Shown: positions 32,133-43,999 of the stretch, piece after piece
How the letters are laid out: each line of letters begins with the position of its first letter
Numbering within the stretch: the first letter of the stretch is position 1
NCBI GenBank assembly: GCA_026225945.1
Contig: JAMJFZ010001765.1
Span: forward strand, 86,579-150,578
DNA: 64,000 nt
Direction: 5' to 3'
Source: Cricetomys ansorgei
Lineage: Eukaryota > Chordata > Mammalia > Rodentia > Nesomyidae
The notes under the pieces: generated by a model
Databases searched by the model: none
Seen by the model: only the letters and a program-made list of their open reading frames with translations
What the model was told of the DNA's origin: nothing
Program-made: the position numbers and the translations under genes

Positions 32133-35100
32133 TATTTATTTTGTCTCAAATATATAACATATCAACACCGCTGCTACCCTCCCTCCATGCCTCCTAGCTC
32201 CCCATCTTCCCTTTCCTCCTATTATATACCCTTCCCACCATTACTTACTCATCCCCACTGTTACTTCTCTATATAGAAGAGAGCAGTCCTCCCAAGGTCA
32301 CTACTCAAACAGAGCACAACATGATGGGACAAGGTTGAGCACTAGTCCCTACCCTGAAGGTGGACTAGGCAATTTAGCTGTAGGAAATGGGTTCCAAGGG
32401 TAGGAAAAAAATCAGAGAACCCCTACATACACTCTAGCCTGTAAGTTCTCTGCAAGAACAACTAGACACACGGCATATCTAAGAGACCCTGCAAGTTCTT
32501 TCTCTGCCACTTCAGGCTCTGTGAGACCCCAAGAGTGCTGGTCCGTTGACTCTGTGGGTCTTGTTCTTCTGATGTCCCTGGCCCCTCTTGTCCCTGAAAC
32601 CTCTCCTCCCCCTCTTCTTTGAGTATTCTGGAGCTCTGCACAATGTTTGGTTCTGGCTCTCTGCATCTGCTCCCATCAGCTGCAGGAGAAAGCCTCACTG
32701 ATAGAGACTGAGCTAGGTACTGATCAATGAGTAGAATAGGATAACAGAAATCATCTCCTGGCTCTCCAGTCTCTAGTTCCTGGTCTGCCTTGCATCAGAC
32801 ACGGGTTCTTTTATTTGATACGGGGTTCTGCACTTCCATTGTCCCAGTGGGTCCTGTAGGGAGGATGGGTTATATGTAAAAGTTTTTATGGCTGGGGTGG
32901 TGCCCCAATCCCTCCACAGGGAGCCTATTCAGGCTCCCCATCCCCCATTTCTAGAGTCTTTGCCAAGGTTTCTATTGTGGATGCTAGTGAGTTTTCACTG
33001 CCCACAGTCTCCAGATCCTCCCCCTTAGTGTCCTCCAGTTTTGGTTGCCTTTCCATGTATTCTTTCCCTCCATCCCTCTACCCACACCTTGTCTCTTCCA
33101 TTCTCATTCCTATCCTCCCCCAGCCTACCTGCATCAACTATTCCACTTCTCCTTTACCCTGTGTCCCAATTTGTGGCCATCCTTGTTGCTTAGTCTTTTT
33201 GGATCTGTGGATTGTAGCACCTATGCATAAAAGTTAATAACCATATATAATTGAGTACATGGGAAGTTTGTCTTTCTGGGAGTGAGTTACTTCACTCAGA
33301 ATTGTATTTTCTATTTCATCCATTTGCCTGAAAAATTCATGTAGTCATTGTTTAAAAAATAGGTGAGTAGTACTCCATTGCATAAATGTATCACAATTTC
33401 TATATCCAGTCTTCATTTGAGGGCATCTGGGTTGTTTCCAATTTCTGGCTGTTATGGATAAACCCACTATGAACATAGTTGAGCAAGTGTCATTCTGGTA
33501 GGATGGAACCTTCTTTAGGTATGTGCCCAGGGTTGGAATGGCTGGGTCTTGAGGTAGGTAAAGTTCCAATTTTCTGAGGAGTCACTTTATTGATTTCCAT
33601 AATGGCTCTACAAGTTAGCACTCCCACCAAGAATGAAGGAATTCATATGTAGGTGTGTACATACAAATAGGCTCCTAGCCCCCAGCAATTTTCCGTACAG
33701 CCTCTCCTAGTTATTACTGGCATCAACAGGAAGCACAACCCAGAGTACCACTCAAGACTAAATACCTTGAGCAGCTCTTGCCTTCACTTTGAGCTCACTT
33801 TGCACCTATAAGTCCTCCCTCCTCCTCTTGCTCTACATCCTCACCAGCATGAGCTGTCATTTGAATTATTGATCTTAGTCATTCTGACAGGTGTACGATG
33901 GAATCTCAGATTAGTTTTGATTTGCATTTCCCTAATGGCTAAGGATGCTGGACATTTCTTTGTTTCTCAGCCATTTGAGATTCCTCTTTTGAGAATCCTT
34001 TTGTTTAGATCTGTACCTCATATATTGATTGGATTATTTGGTTTGTTGTTTCTTGAGTTTTATTTATTTTGGATATTAGCACTCTATCAGAAGTAGAGTT
34101 GGTGAATATCTTTTCCCATTCTGTGTGCTGCCATTCTGTCTTATTGACCACGTCTTTTGCCTAACAGAAGCTTCCCAATTTCATGATGTCCCATTTGTTA
34201 ATTGTTGACCTTAGAGCCTCAGCTATCAGTGTTCTGTTCACGAAGTTGTCTTCTGTGTCAATGCATTCAAGGCTATTCCCCAATTTCTCTTCAATCAGGT
34301 TTAGTGTATCTGGTTTTATGTTGAAGCCTTTGATTCATTTGGACTTGAGTTGTTCAGGGTGATGGTCTATTTGCATTCTTCTACATATAGACATCCAGTT
34401 TGACCAGAACCATTTATTGAAGATGCTGTCTTTTGTCCAGTTTGCATTTCTGGCTTCTTTATCAAAAATCAGGTATCCATTTATGTCTGGATCTTTGATT
34501 ATGTTCCATGGATCAACATGTCTGTTTTTCTAACAATATCTTGCAGTTTTTATTACTATAGCTCTGTAGTATAACTTGAGATCAGAAATCGTGATATCGC
34601 TGGAAGTTCTTTATTTTTCAGGATTATTTTAGCTGTCCTGGGCTTCTTGTTTTTCCATGTGAAGTTGAGTATTGTCCTTTCAAGGTCTGTAAAGAATTGT
34701 GTTGGGATTTTGATAGGGATTATGTTGAATTTGTAGATTGTTTTTGATAAGATGACCATTTCTACCATGTTAATCCTACCAATCCAGGAGCATGGGGTTT
34801 CTTTCCATCTTCTGAAATCTTCTTCAATTTCTTTCTTCAAAGACTTAAAGATTTGTCAAACAAGCCTTTTACTTCTTGGTTAGTCACTCAAAGATATTTT
34901 ATGTTGTTTGTGGCTTTTGGGAAAGGTGTTGTTTCATTGATTTCTTTCTTAGTCCATTTGTCATTTGTATATAGGAGGACTACTGCTTTTTTTTAGTTGA
35001 TTTTGTAGGCAGCCACTTCACTGAAGTTGTTTATCAGCTGTAGGAATTCCCTGGTAGATTTTTTTGGGTCACTTATATACACTATCATATCATCTGCAAA

Positions 35101-35395
35101 TAAGGATACTTTGACTTCTTCCTTTAGAATTTGTATCCCATTGATCTCCTTCTGTTGCCTTATTGCTCTGACTAAATCTTCAAGTACTATATTAAATAGA
35201 ATGGAGATAGAGGATAGACAACCTTGCTTTGTTCCTGATTTTATTGGAATTGTTTTGAGTTTCTCTCCATTTAATTTCATGTTGGCAGTAGGCTTGCTGT
35301 AATTGCCTTTATTATATTTAGGTATGTCCTTTGTATTCCTAATCTCTCCAAGATTTTTATCATGAAGGGGTGTTGGCTTTTGTCAAAATCATTCT
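32133..35395 (-). mobile_element. L1 element, reverse orientation (3' UTR and ORF2)
   Basis: In L1 sense (right to left) this holds the ORF2 reverse transcriptase with FADD (about 35089-35100, frame 35280-34993), the downstream ORF2 region (34840-34556) and the C-terminal part to about 33300. A 3' UTR of about 1.1 kb follows, ending at the CTTT array. ORF2 supplies endonuclease and reverse transcriptase for retrotransposition; only the RT half is present here. Frames of up to 98 codons survive, among the best-preserved in the window, but stops and frameshifts break it. A foreign piece of about 190 bp interrupts it at 33636. Confidence 0.85.
33636..33822. repeat. Unidentified insertion in L1 ORF2
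   Basis: L1 sequence runs up to CACTCCCACCAAGAATG and resumes at CTACATCCTCACCAGCATG, segments that are normally almost adjacent. The intervening roughly 190 bp (with CTCCTAGCCCCCAGCAATTT and TACCACTCAAGACTAAATAC) matches no SINE I know. No clean target duplication is visible. Confidence 0.55.
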
Positions 35396-35780
35396 CAGCA
35401 GATATGTCAGATGGTGTGGCCTCTTGGTCCGTCCAAGCCAGCAGCCTCTGCTTGAGTTGGAGGATGGGGCAAGGGGCCAGGCATGGGACAGTGGTGGTGG
35501 GTATGAAGAGAGTATGGGAATTCTGTGATAGGGAGTGCAGCAATTGTGGCTGCCCCAGCTTCTGTTCAGTCAACTCCCTTCAGTGCCAACTCCCATTACT
35601 CCGTTCCCCCAGTTAGGAGCAAAAGCAGAGGCCTATGGCCAAACAGTGTGAAGCTCAGTGGACTCCACAGAAGAGAGAGAAGAGACATTGCAGGGACTGC
35701 AAGGGTTGAGGACAACAGGAGAACATGCACCCCAGAGTCAATTGACCAGATGTCATAGAATATTAAAAGAGTCAATGAAA
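35396..35780 (+). other. Junction between head-to-head L1s
   Basis: The region includes ACCCCAGAGTCAATTGACC (35731-35749), similar to the L1 3' UTR motif at 32550 and 8625, so part is L1 3' UTR-like on the plus strand. The rest, with GTGGTGGGTATGAAGAGAG, is not assigned. Confidence 0.35.
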
Positions 35781-36098
35781 AAAGACCAAGTAAAGATGTA
35801 AAAGCAGACATCTTAGATTACACTAGAATTCATAATAGAGACTCTAAGAGTCAGAAGGTATGCAGTCGCAAGTGATCATAGATGCAGCCCAGACTACTAT
35901 ACCAGGGAAACTCTCATAGATGGAGAAAATAAGATATTTCATGTTAAAACCATAAAAAGTAATATTTATCTATAAATCTAGCTCTACAGAGGGTGCTAGA
36001 TGGAAAACTCCAACCTAAGGATGAGAACTACAATGACAAAAACACAGGGAACAAACAATATAAATTATAAATGACAACAAAAATCAAAGTAAGAGAAA

Positions 36099-36205
36099 CA
36101 CACACACATGCACATACACACACTACCACCGCCACAACCATCACCACCACCACCACCACCACCACCACCACCACTAACAACAACAACAACAACAACAGCA
36201 ACAAT
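36099..36205 (+). repeat. CA / CCA / CAA microsatellites
   Basis: Three arrays in series: CACACATGCACATACACACA, about 14 CCA units (36124-36172) and about 7 CAA units (36177-36200). They sit between ORF1 and ORF2 of the L1. Confidence 0.9.
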
Positions 36206-39200
36206 ATAACCAGAATCAACAATTATTGGTCATTGATATCTATCAATGTCAATGGTATCACTTCCCTAATAAAAAGACACAGCATAATAGAATGGATGTG
36301 AAAACAGAACCCATTCTTCTGCTGCAACCAAGAAACACACCTCAACATCAAAGATAGACAGTACCTCAGGGTAAATGTGTACAAAAGATATTCCAATAAT
36401 GGCAGGTTTATGTAGCTATTTGAAAATCTAACAAAATAGACTTCTAACCAAAACTAATCAAAAGAGATAGTGAAGGACACTACATTCATCAAAAGCAAAC
36501 TTCATGAACATGACTTTTCAATTTTTAACATTTGTATCCCAAACATAAGGGCATTCAAATTCATAAGACAAACACTACTACAGTTTAAATTATGTATTGA
36601 CAATCACACACTGATACTACAAACATCCATACTTGACTCTCACCAATAGACACATCACATAGATAAAAGCTAAACAGGGAAACACTAGAGCTCATTGATG
36701 TTATAAACCAAATGATCCTAACAGGTATTTATAGAAGATTTCACCCAAACACAAAATGATATACACTCTTTGCACCTCATGAATCTTTCTCTAAAATTGA
36801 TCATATATTCAAAATCAAAGTAAGTCTCAACAGGTACAGTAAAGTTGACATAACCCCTTGTTTTCTATTAGACCACCATGGATTAACACTGGATATCAAC
36901 AACAACAGAAACAACAGAACACTTATAAAATCATGGAAATGGAACAACTTTCTACTGGATGATAAATGGGACAAGACAGAAATACAGAAATAAATGAATA
37001 AACATTATACTCGAACTTATGGGACCCATTGAAAGAGGTTCTATGAGACAAGTTTATAGCTCTGAAAATCCTGTTTAAAAAAGAAAGATCTCATAATAGC
37101 AGCTTTGTATTGTACCTGAAAGCTCTAGAACAAATAGAAGAAGTAATACCTATGTGGACTAGATGGGCAAATATTGACCAAACAGAATGATGAAATCAAT
37201 AAAACACAAAGAGAAAAATATAAAGAATCAATAAAATAAAGAGTTGGTTCTTTGAAAAAACCACCAAGACAGATAAACCATTACCCAGATTAACTAAAAT
37301 GTATACAAAGTATATCCAAATTAACAAAATCAGAAAGAAAAGAAGATATAATACCAGACAGATATCTAGGAAACCCAGAGAAACATAAGAACATTCTGTA
37401 AAAATTGAACTCTTCCAAATTGGAAAATCTAAAGAAATCGATAATTTTCTAGATAGATAGCACTAATCAAGGTTAAATTAAGATAAGATAAGCAATATAA
37501 GCCGAGCTATAACCAGCCCCTAGTAAGAGAGGAGTCGTCATTAATAGAGTCCCAAACAAAAATGAATGCTAGGAGCAGATAGGTGTAGCACAGAATCCTA
37601 CCAGACTTTCAATGAAGAGTTCACATCAATACCTCTCAAATTTTTCCATAAAATAGAAACAGAACGAATTTTATCCATTTTGTTCTATGAGAGCACTGTA
37701 CCTGATACCCAAACTACATGAAGACACAACAAAGAAGGAAAATTACAGACCAAATTCCTTCATGAACATAAATGCAAAATTAGTAAATAAAATTATTGCA
37801 AACAAAATTCATGAACACATCAAAAAATTATCCACCATTATCAAGTAGTTTTCTTCCCAGAGAAACAGGGATACTTTAGTACTAAAAAATCAATAAATGT
37901 AATCCACCATATAGACAAACTGAAGCAACACACAGGATAATCTCATTATATACAGATAAGGCCTTGGACAAAATCCAACACCCCTTCATGATTAATGTCC
38001 TGGAAATATTAAGAATGCCAGAGACATACCTAAATTTATTAAAGGAGTTTAGAGCAAGCCAATAGCCATCACCAAATTAAAAGAAGAGAACCTCCAAGCA
38101 ATTCCACTAAAATCAGGAACAACACAATGTCATTGACTTTCTATATACCTTTTCAATATTGTACTTTCAGTCGTAGATAGAGCAAAAAGATAACTGTAGA
38201 ACATCAAGGGAATACAAATTGGAAAGGAAGAATCCAATGTATCTTTAATTTGTAGATGATATAATAGCATATATAAGTGACCCTAAAAATTCCACCAGGG
38301 AACTCCTACATCTGATAAATGCTTTAAGCAAGCAGCCAAATATAACTTTAGGTGCTAAAAAATCAGTACCCCTCCTATATGCAAATAGCATCAGACTGAG
38401 AAAGAAATCAGGAAAACAACACATTTCACAACAGCTTCAAATAAAATATCTTTGGTAACTCTAAATAAGCAAGTGAAAGACTTATATGATGAAAACGTCC
38501 AGTGTTTGAGAAAAAATTAAAGAAGATATCAGAAGATGGAAAGATCTCCCATGCTCATGGATTGGTAGGGTTAACAGTAAAAATGGTCATCTTACCAAAA
38601 GCAATCTACATATTCAATGCAATCCTCATCTAAATTCCAACACAATGTATCACAGATCTTGAAAGAACAATTCTGAACTTTATATGGAAGCACAAGAAAA
38701 CAGTGATAGCTAAAGCAACCCTAAACAATAAAAGAACTTTGGGAAGTCTCACCATTCCTTATCTCAAGTTATACAACAAATATTTAGTAATAAAAATGCA
38801 TGACATTTACATAAAAACAGACATGCTGACCAATGGAATAGAATTTAGACCCAGACATAATCCACACATTTATGAACACTTGATTCTTTTAGAAAGAAAC
38901 CAGAAATATACATAGGAAAAAGGTAAAATCTTCAACAAATGATGATGGTCAAACTGGATGTCTGTATGTAGAAGAATGCAAATAAGTCTATACCTATCAC
39001 CCTGCACAAAACTCAACTCCAAATGTCTCAAAGATCTCAACATACAACCAGGTACATTGAACACGATAGAAGAGAAGGTGGGGAATAGCCTTGGACTCAT
39101 TGGCACAAGAAGACTTTATGAACAGAACACCATTAATGCAGGATCTAAGATCAACAATTAACAAATGGGACCTCATCAAACTGAAAAGCTTCTTCACAAC

Positions 39201-39665
39201 AAAGGCTACCATAATTCAGACAAACCTGGAGCTGATTGAAAGGGAAACAATTTTTTTTTACCAACTACACATTGAATAGTTAGCTATTACCTAAAATAAA
39301 TTAAATTAAGAACTCAAGATACTTGATATGAGAAAGAAAATAACCCAATTAAAAATGGGATACAAATCTAAACATAAAATTCTCACTAGAGGAATCTCAA
39401 ATGGCTGTGGAGATGGGATTGAGGGAGGGAAAGAGAGGAAAGACAGCTACAATTGAGGGGCATATGAACAGCGTGTATGAAAACCCAGTGCAGTGGAAAC
39501 TTCCTATAATATTTGAAGGCAATCCTCGTGAAATCTCCATATAATGAGGGAGATGGAACTGTAGCAGGTTGCTGCTGTGTTTTTACCCTCTAGCACAGGA
39601 AAGACATAAGAAGGATAGATAGAAAGAAAGAAATCTTCACCACCTTGTTGGCAGCCTGGAAAAAG

Positions 39666-39670
<5 letters not shown>

Positions 39671-39733
<63 letters not shown>
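39671..39733 (+). repeat. AG microsatellite inside LTR
   Basis: A run of about 31 AG units. The related LTR at 5-457 lacks it, so it expanded after the copies separated. Confidence 0.95.
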
Positions 39734-39736
<3 letters not shown>

Positions 39737-39893
39737 TATTGGCTGTCTGAAATTTGGAGAGCAGGAACTAATAGTGAGCTGAACTAACATCTCAGTGCAA
39801 TAGAACCTATTTCCTCCAAGTCAAGTCCCTTTAAGTAATAACCAACCAACATTCCACCAACTAACCAATCAACAATCCAACCAACAACCTGCC

Positions 39894-39924
39894 TAACAAC
39901 CAACCAACCAACCAACCAACCAAC
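39894..39924 (+). repeat. CCAA tetranucleotide array
   Basis: ACAACCAACCAACCAACC-type repeats, with degenerate forms upstream from 39838, inside the LTR. Confidence 0.85.
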
Positions 39925-40634
39925 TCTAGCTCTCTGGATTTCAACCAAAATATATTCTGAACAAAGTTCCCAGAAATCTAAGCAGCCAAGTAATTGTAAG
40001 GACAAGCTGCAGGTGGCAAAATAGTTGAAGGTAACTAAGTCATAGCCACCAGTAATGAATAGTATAAATCATACTCACTATCATCCACTACACCTGGAAT
40101 GGAGACAAAAATACATTCCAAAAGCCATTCTGTGTTTTTAGAGAAACCAAGGTCACAAAACTCCTCCAAAGTGTCTTACTACATGGAACCTCAACTGCCC
40201 ATCTCTTGTCACCAAACATAGCTCTCAGTAGCTGGATTGAGTTTCAGTCATTGGAGTTGTTGGTTTAAAGATTCCTCAAAAAAGAAAAGAAAAGAAGAAA
40301 CCTTTTGTATCTATGTTTAATATTTCTGAATCTTCTCTTTCACTGTCAGATTTTACTTTCATGCTGCTCTGCTTTTATGATCAATGCTCTTGCATTTCTA
40401 TCTATCATTGGTATGACTCTGCATTAATACAATAATCTGGAAAGTGCTTCCTCAGGGTTAGTACACAGAAGCTGACATATAATCAGGACCTATACCCATT
40501 TGAAATATTGATAGAGAACGAGTTCATAGCCACCATGTTTGGCTGGTGTGCAGAGTGTCACTTTCGAATAAAAGCATAACTTTTATCGTGCTGTTTTTAT
40601 TTCATTCTTCTTCTTCGATTCTTTTCTGTTTTTT

Positions 40635-40795
40635 GATTTTTTTTCAAGACAGAGTTTCTCTGTTTTAACTGTCTGCCTGACATAGACCTCACTCTGTAGA
40701 CCAGGCTGGTCAACAACTCAAGGCGATCTGACTGCCTCTCTCCCAAGTGCTGGGATTAAAGGCCTGTGCCACCGTGGACTAGCTGTTTCATTTTT
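40635..40795 (-). mobile_element. B1 SINE
   Basis: TTTTTTTTCAAGACAGAGTTTC, GTAGACCAGGCTGGTCAAC and AAGTGCTGGGATTAAAGGCC in reverse orientation; moderately diverged. Confidence 0.9.
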
Positions 40796-40799
40796 TGAA

Positions 40800-40990
40800 A
40801 CTATATTTTGTTAAAGAAAGACATCTTGATAATGTCATCTCCACTAATCAGCATGTCAGTCCAATTGTTTGTAACCAGGGTGCAAAATAAATTGTTTTAA
40901 ATGGCGTTAAAAAAAGAAGAAAAAAGAAAGATCATAGGATCATGAAGGTTCTGACTGACCAGTGGTTAATGCATTGATGGGTTCATGTCT
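40800..40990. other. AT-rich spacer
   Basis: An A/G-rich stretch (AAAAAAAGAAGAAAAAAGAAAG near 40908) may be the tail of a lost element. Nothing else is recognised. Confidence 0.35.
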
Positions 40991-40994
40991 TGAG

Positions 40995-41288
40995 GACTTT
41001 TTTTTAAAATAAAGGAATACATTTAATTGGGATGGGCTTGTAGGTTCAAAGGTTTAGCCCATTATTATTATGGTGAGAAGCATGTTGACATGCATGTAGA
41101 CATGGGGCAGGAGACAGAGCTGAGAGTTCTACATCTGAGTTGGCAGGCATCAAGAAGAGAGAGTGACAGCTTGAGATTCTGAAAGCTCAAAGTCCACCCC
41201 CAGTGACACTTCCTCCAACAAGGCCCCATCTTTTTACAGTGCCACTCCCTATGGATCTATGATGTGGCCCTTTTCATTCAAACCACCA
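40995..41288 (+). repeat. Rodent interspersed repeat, family R1
   Basis: TTTAATTGGGATGGGCTTG, CCCATTATTATTATGGTG, GAGAGTTCTACATCTGAG, CTCAAAGTCCACCCCCAGTG and TTCAAACCACCA in order. Same family as 49086 and 62340, and 6375 reversed. Confidence 0.75.
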
Positions 41289-41355
41289 ATTACCAACACT
41301 GGGATTTACTTACTTGAACTCAAGGACTAAACTAATTTCACTACAATCAATTGAA

Positions 41356-41358
<3 letters not shown>

Positions 41359-41400
<42 letters not shown>
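41359..41400 (+). repeat. TG microsatellite
   Basis: About 21 uninterrupted TG units at the left end of an R2 repeat. Confidence 0.95.
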
Positions 41401-41403
<3 letters not shown>

Positions 41404-41424
41404 CTATATATACTTGTTTGTGTG

Positions 41425-41735
41425 CCCATATATACGTGTATATGTAGGTGAATGTTCATGCATTGGGTGGAGGTCAGAAGCAAGTATCTTCCTCTATTAT
41501 ACCCCAACTTATTTTTTGTAACAGGCTCTCTCACTGAGCCTGTAGCTTACCTACTGCTTAGTCTGCATGGTCAGTGAGCCTCAGGAATCTACTTGTCTCT
41601 GTTTCCCATCTTTGCAAGGGAGTTTCATATGTATGTCACTGTGCCTAGACTTTCTTTAGGTACTGGGGATTTGAACTTGGGTCCTCATGTTTACCCGATA
41701 TACACATTGACCGAGCCATCTTCCCAGACTCCTAT
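41425..41735 (-). repeat. Rodent tRNA-tailed repeat, family R2
   Basis: GTGGAGGTCAGAAGCAAG, ACAGGCTCTCTCACTGAGCC, TACTGGGGATTTGAACTTGG and GACCGAGCCATCTTCCCAG. The right end reads as the complement of a tRNA-like SINE head. It recurs at 42195 with the same internal order. Confidence 0.65.
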
Positions 41736-42194
41736 TTACAAATGTTAAGATAACATTTGGGGCACAGGTGAACTAAAATACTTATCAATATATGTTTCAA
41801 TGAGGAAAATATTTTCCAACTCTTTGTATTCACCCTACAGCACTTAATGTTGTGGTGTACCCAAAATTGATAATGAAGGTAAACTAAGAAACAGTCAGTC
41901 ATAAATGTTAATGTTATTGCCCTTTGCTAAAGGAAAACTGGCTATAATGCAGTTTATAAAAGAAATAAACTTATTCTTCTCTGAAAATTCATTTGGTAAA
42001 ATGAGAATATTTCTTATCATTTGGGTTGTGTTCTCATATGCATTTCAATAGCCAGGAAATTAGGAATAACACTAGAAAAGACATTTATGGAATCTCAGGA
42101 ATAATAGTCATTTGACTCAAAGATTAAATACACAGAGAACATTCTGAGGAAGCAACTGACTTATCATTTATGTTTGAGGATCAAGTACTATTTA

Positions 42195-42515
42195 TTTTTC
42201 CATGTGTGTGCATGTTCAACTGTGTGGAGGTGAATATGTATACACATAGCTGCATGTACATATGGAGGCCAGAAGTTTGTGCCATGTCTTTGGTTTCTTT
42301 TTATCTTATATATTGAGGCAATGTCTTTCACTTGATATCAGATCTTTTCAGTTTGACTAGTCTAGCTAGCTGGCTCACTCTGAAATTCCCAACTCTGCCC
42401 CCTGTGTACTGGGATTACAGGCAGACTTCAATGCCCTCCAGGCATTTATGTGTGTTCTAGGGATCTGAACTTAGGTCATGATGCTTGACCTACTGAGCCA
42501 TCTCTCTGGTCCATC
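42195..42515 (-). repeat. Rodent tRNA-tailed repeat, family R2 (second local copy)
   Basis: TGGAGGCCAGAAGTTTGTGC, CTAGCTAGCTGGCTCACTC, ACTGGGATTACAGGCAGAC and TACTGAGCCATCTCTCTGG follow the order of the copy 770 bp upstream. The two copies are diverged, which argues for separate insertions rather than a recent duplication. Confidence 0.7.
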
Positions 42516-42639
42516 AAATAGTATTTCTTGAGATAATTTTATTTGTATGCTATTCATTAACACACCCCAAATGAGTATAACACTTGGACTGTATTGTGAA
42601 GAATGAAAGAAAGGTGGTAAGAAAGGTGTCTGCTCTATG

Positions 42640-43250
42640 GGGAGTGGTCCTCACTGATACACGGGGTTATTAGCTGGTATTCAAATGGCTATCACACTTG
42701 GAGGTCACAATCTGTGCCCCAAGTCAGGACCAGTCACTGAACTCAATAAGTCAATAAAAGAGTCAAACAGTGGAAAGCAGAAAAAGGAGATTTATTCAGT
42801 GTGATCCGATTGGGATGGGGACAAAGAAATTCAGTGAACTCCCCACCCCTCAAGTCTATCTTTGGATTCCTAAAGTGAGATTGAAGGTTAAATAGAAGGC
42901 CAAGAATTTCCACATTCAACCAGTCTCAGTCAAGGCATGGTCCTGACCACCATGGAAACTATCATTACCTGAGCTTCAGTCCCATCTTGCAAAGTGGTTT
43001 GACACATTGTTAGCACCATGTGAGATCTCTTTCTGAGACACAAATTTCCTCTCTTTATCCTCCTCCCAGCATGAGATTTCTGGCGGAAATTTCCATTTGT
43101 TTTGGGTCCATTGCTATAATAGTCTGATAATCAGTCCGAGAAATCTGAGTTTCTGCCAGGCCTGTTTCAAAACCAGTGTATGAAAACTGAGTGACTCTAA
43201 GCACTTTAGATGGAGAGATTAAGGATTTTAATTGCCCATCTCACCGTGAA
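42640..43250 (-). mobile_element. Possible LTR relic (minus)
   Basis: On the minus strand CACTGAATAAATCTCC (complement at about 42788-42803) gives a poly(A)-type signal in a region resembling R-U5. No TATA box or target duplication could be fixed. It could equally be unique sequence. Confidence 0.25.
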
Positions 43251-43259
43251 TGTGCTAAG

Positions 43260-43950
43260 ACCTGGGCTGAAACCTGCCTGTCTGATCCCAGAGACTCTAC
43301 TACCCTCTCCTTCAACCATGCCACTTCCAACAGCACAAAAATATAAGGAAAAGTAAGTGTGCAAGGTAAACCTCTGCCCAAAAACATCAGAGTCACAGCA
43401 TAATTGGTAATAAAACAGTGCAATGGTGACAGTGGTTACATTTCATTATATTTGGTTTAGCTATTTTAGTACTGGAAAATTTTTAACTAAGCACAAGAAA
43501 AGTACATTTTAGGACAAGACTATATATTAGATTGCAGAGAAATTCTGGGAGAAGAGCAGCAGGAAGCCATCTTTTCCAGCCTGGGCAAATGGTGGGAGCA
43601 TTCCACCACACTGCTGTGTCTGGACACAGGGTTTGGTGTACAGCAGAAATCTTGGTAATGACAATTAAAGCTTCTCACCCAGGTTATGAATAGCAGTCAC
43701 ACGTGGAGTAGAATACTGAAGAGAGTTAGGGAAGGCTTTGACCTACAGCCTCAGATAATAATGACAGAATGACAGGTGCTAAACTGGTCAGACAGACAGT
43801 GGACCCAACCTGACCTTGGAGGTAGAGAGCTGAACATGTAGGCAGGCCAAATGTAGCCTGCAGGCCAAACATGTAGGCTGCAGCAGAAAATGCCCCACGC
43901 CTGTGAGAAGACTCAATCAAGAAGCTTCTCTGCTTCCTTGTCCTTGAAAG
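43260..43950. other. Unclassified sequence
   Basis: No gene or repeat recognised. Open stretches of about 60 codons on the minus strand lack motifs. Confidence 0.35.
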
Positions 43951-43999
43951 AGAAAAAAAGAGTAGAATGTCAGCTAGAAAGCTAAACTAAATTGCAACT

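Larger units (their letters stand above)
39560..40183. mobile_element. Solo LTR, family A (copy 2), with perfect 6-bp target duplication
   Basis: The element is 624 bp long, starts TGTAGCAGG and ends CTTACTACA. TGGAAC occurs on both sides (39554-39559 and 40184-40189) and the interrupted L1 3' UTR resumes right after it. TG...CA ends, six-base duplication and length fit a class II solo LTR. It contains an (AG)n expansion and a CCAA array. It is related to 5-457 and 7175-7446. Transcriptional orientation is not clear. Confidence 0.9.
35790..40295 (+). mobile_element. L1 element, plus orientation, disrupted by an LTR
   Basis: The C-terminal part of ORF1 (35795-36065; ATAGATGGAGAAAATAAGAT) is followed by a CA/CCA/CAA-rich inter-ORF tract. 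ORF2 runs from its endonuclease start (SINVNGITS near 36235) to about 39290. The 3' UTR (39300-39559) is split by a solo LTR and continues at 40184-40295 (GCCCATCTCTTGTCACCAAAC). It is the most complete L1 in the window. ORF1 encodes an RNA-binding protein and ORF2 the endonuclease/reverse transcriptase, but dense stops and small indels leave neither readable. The RT box reads VDD rather than ADD near 38252. Confidence 0.85.

Noticed and set aside
34993..35280. FADD-bearing 95-codon frame as a possible host reverse-transcriptase gene
   Set aside because: It is the RT box of a broken L1 ORF2. Flanking frames continue the same L1 with frameshifts.
41359..41400. Regular TG and CA arrays as possible CRISPR-like repeats
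   Set aside because: They are simple dinucleotide microsatellites without spacers, in vertebrate DNA.
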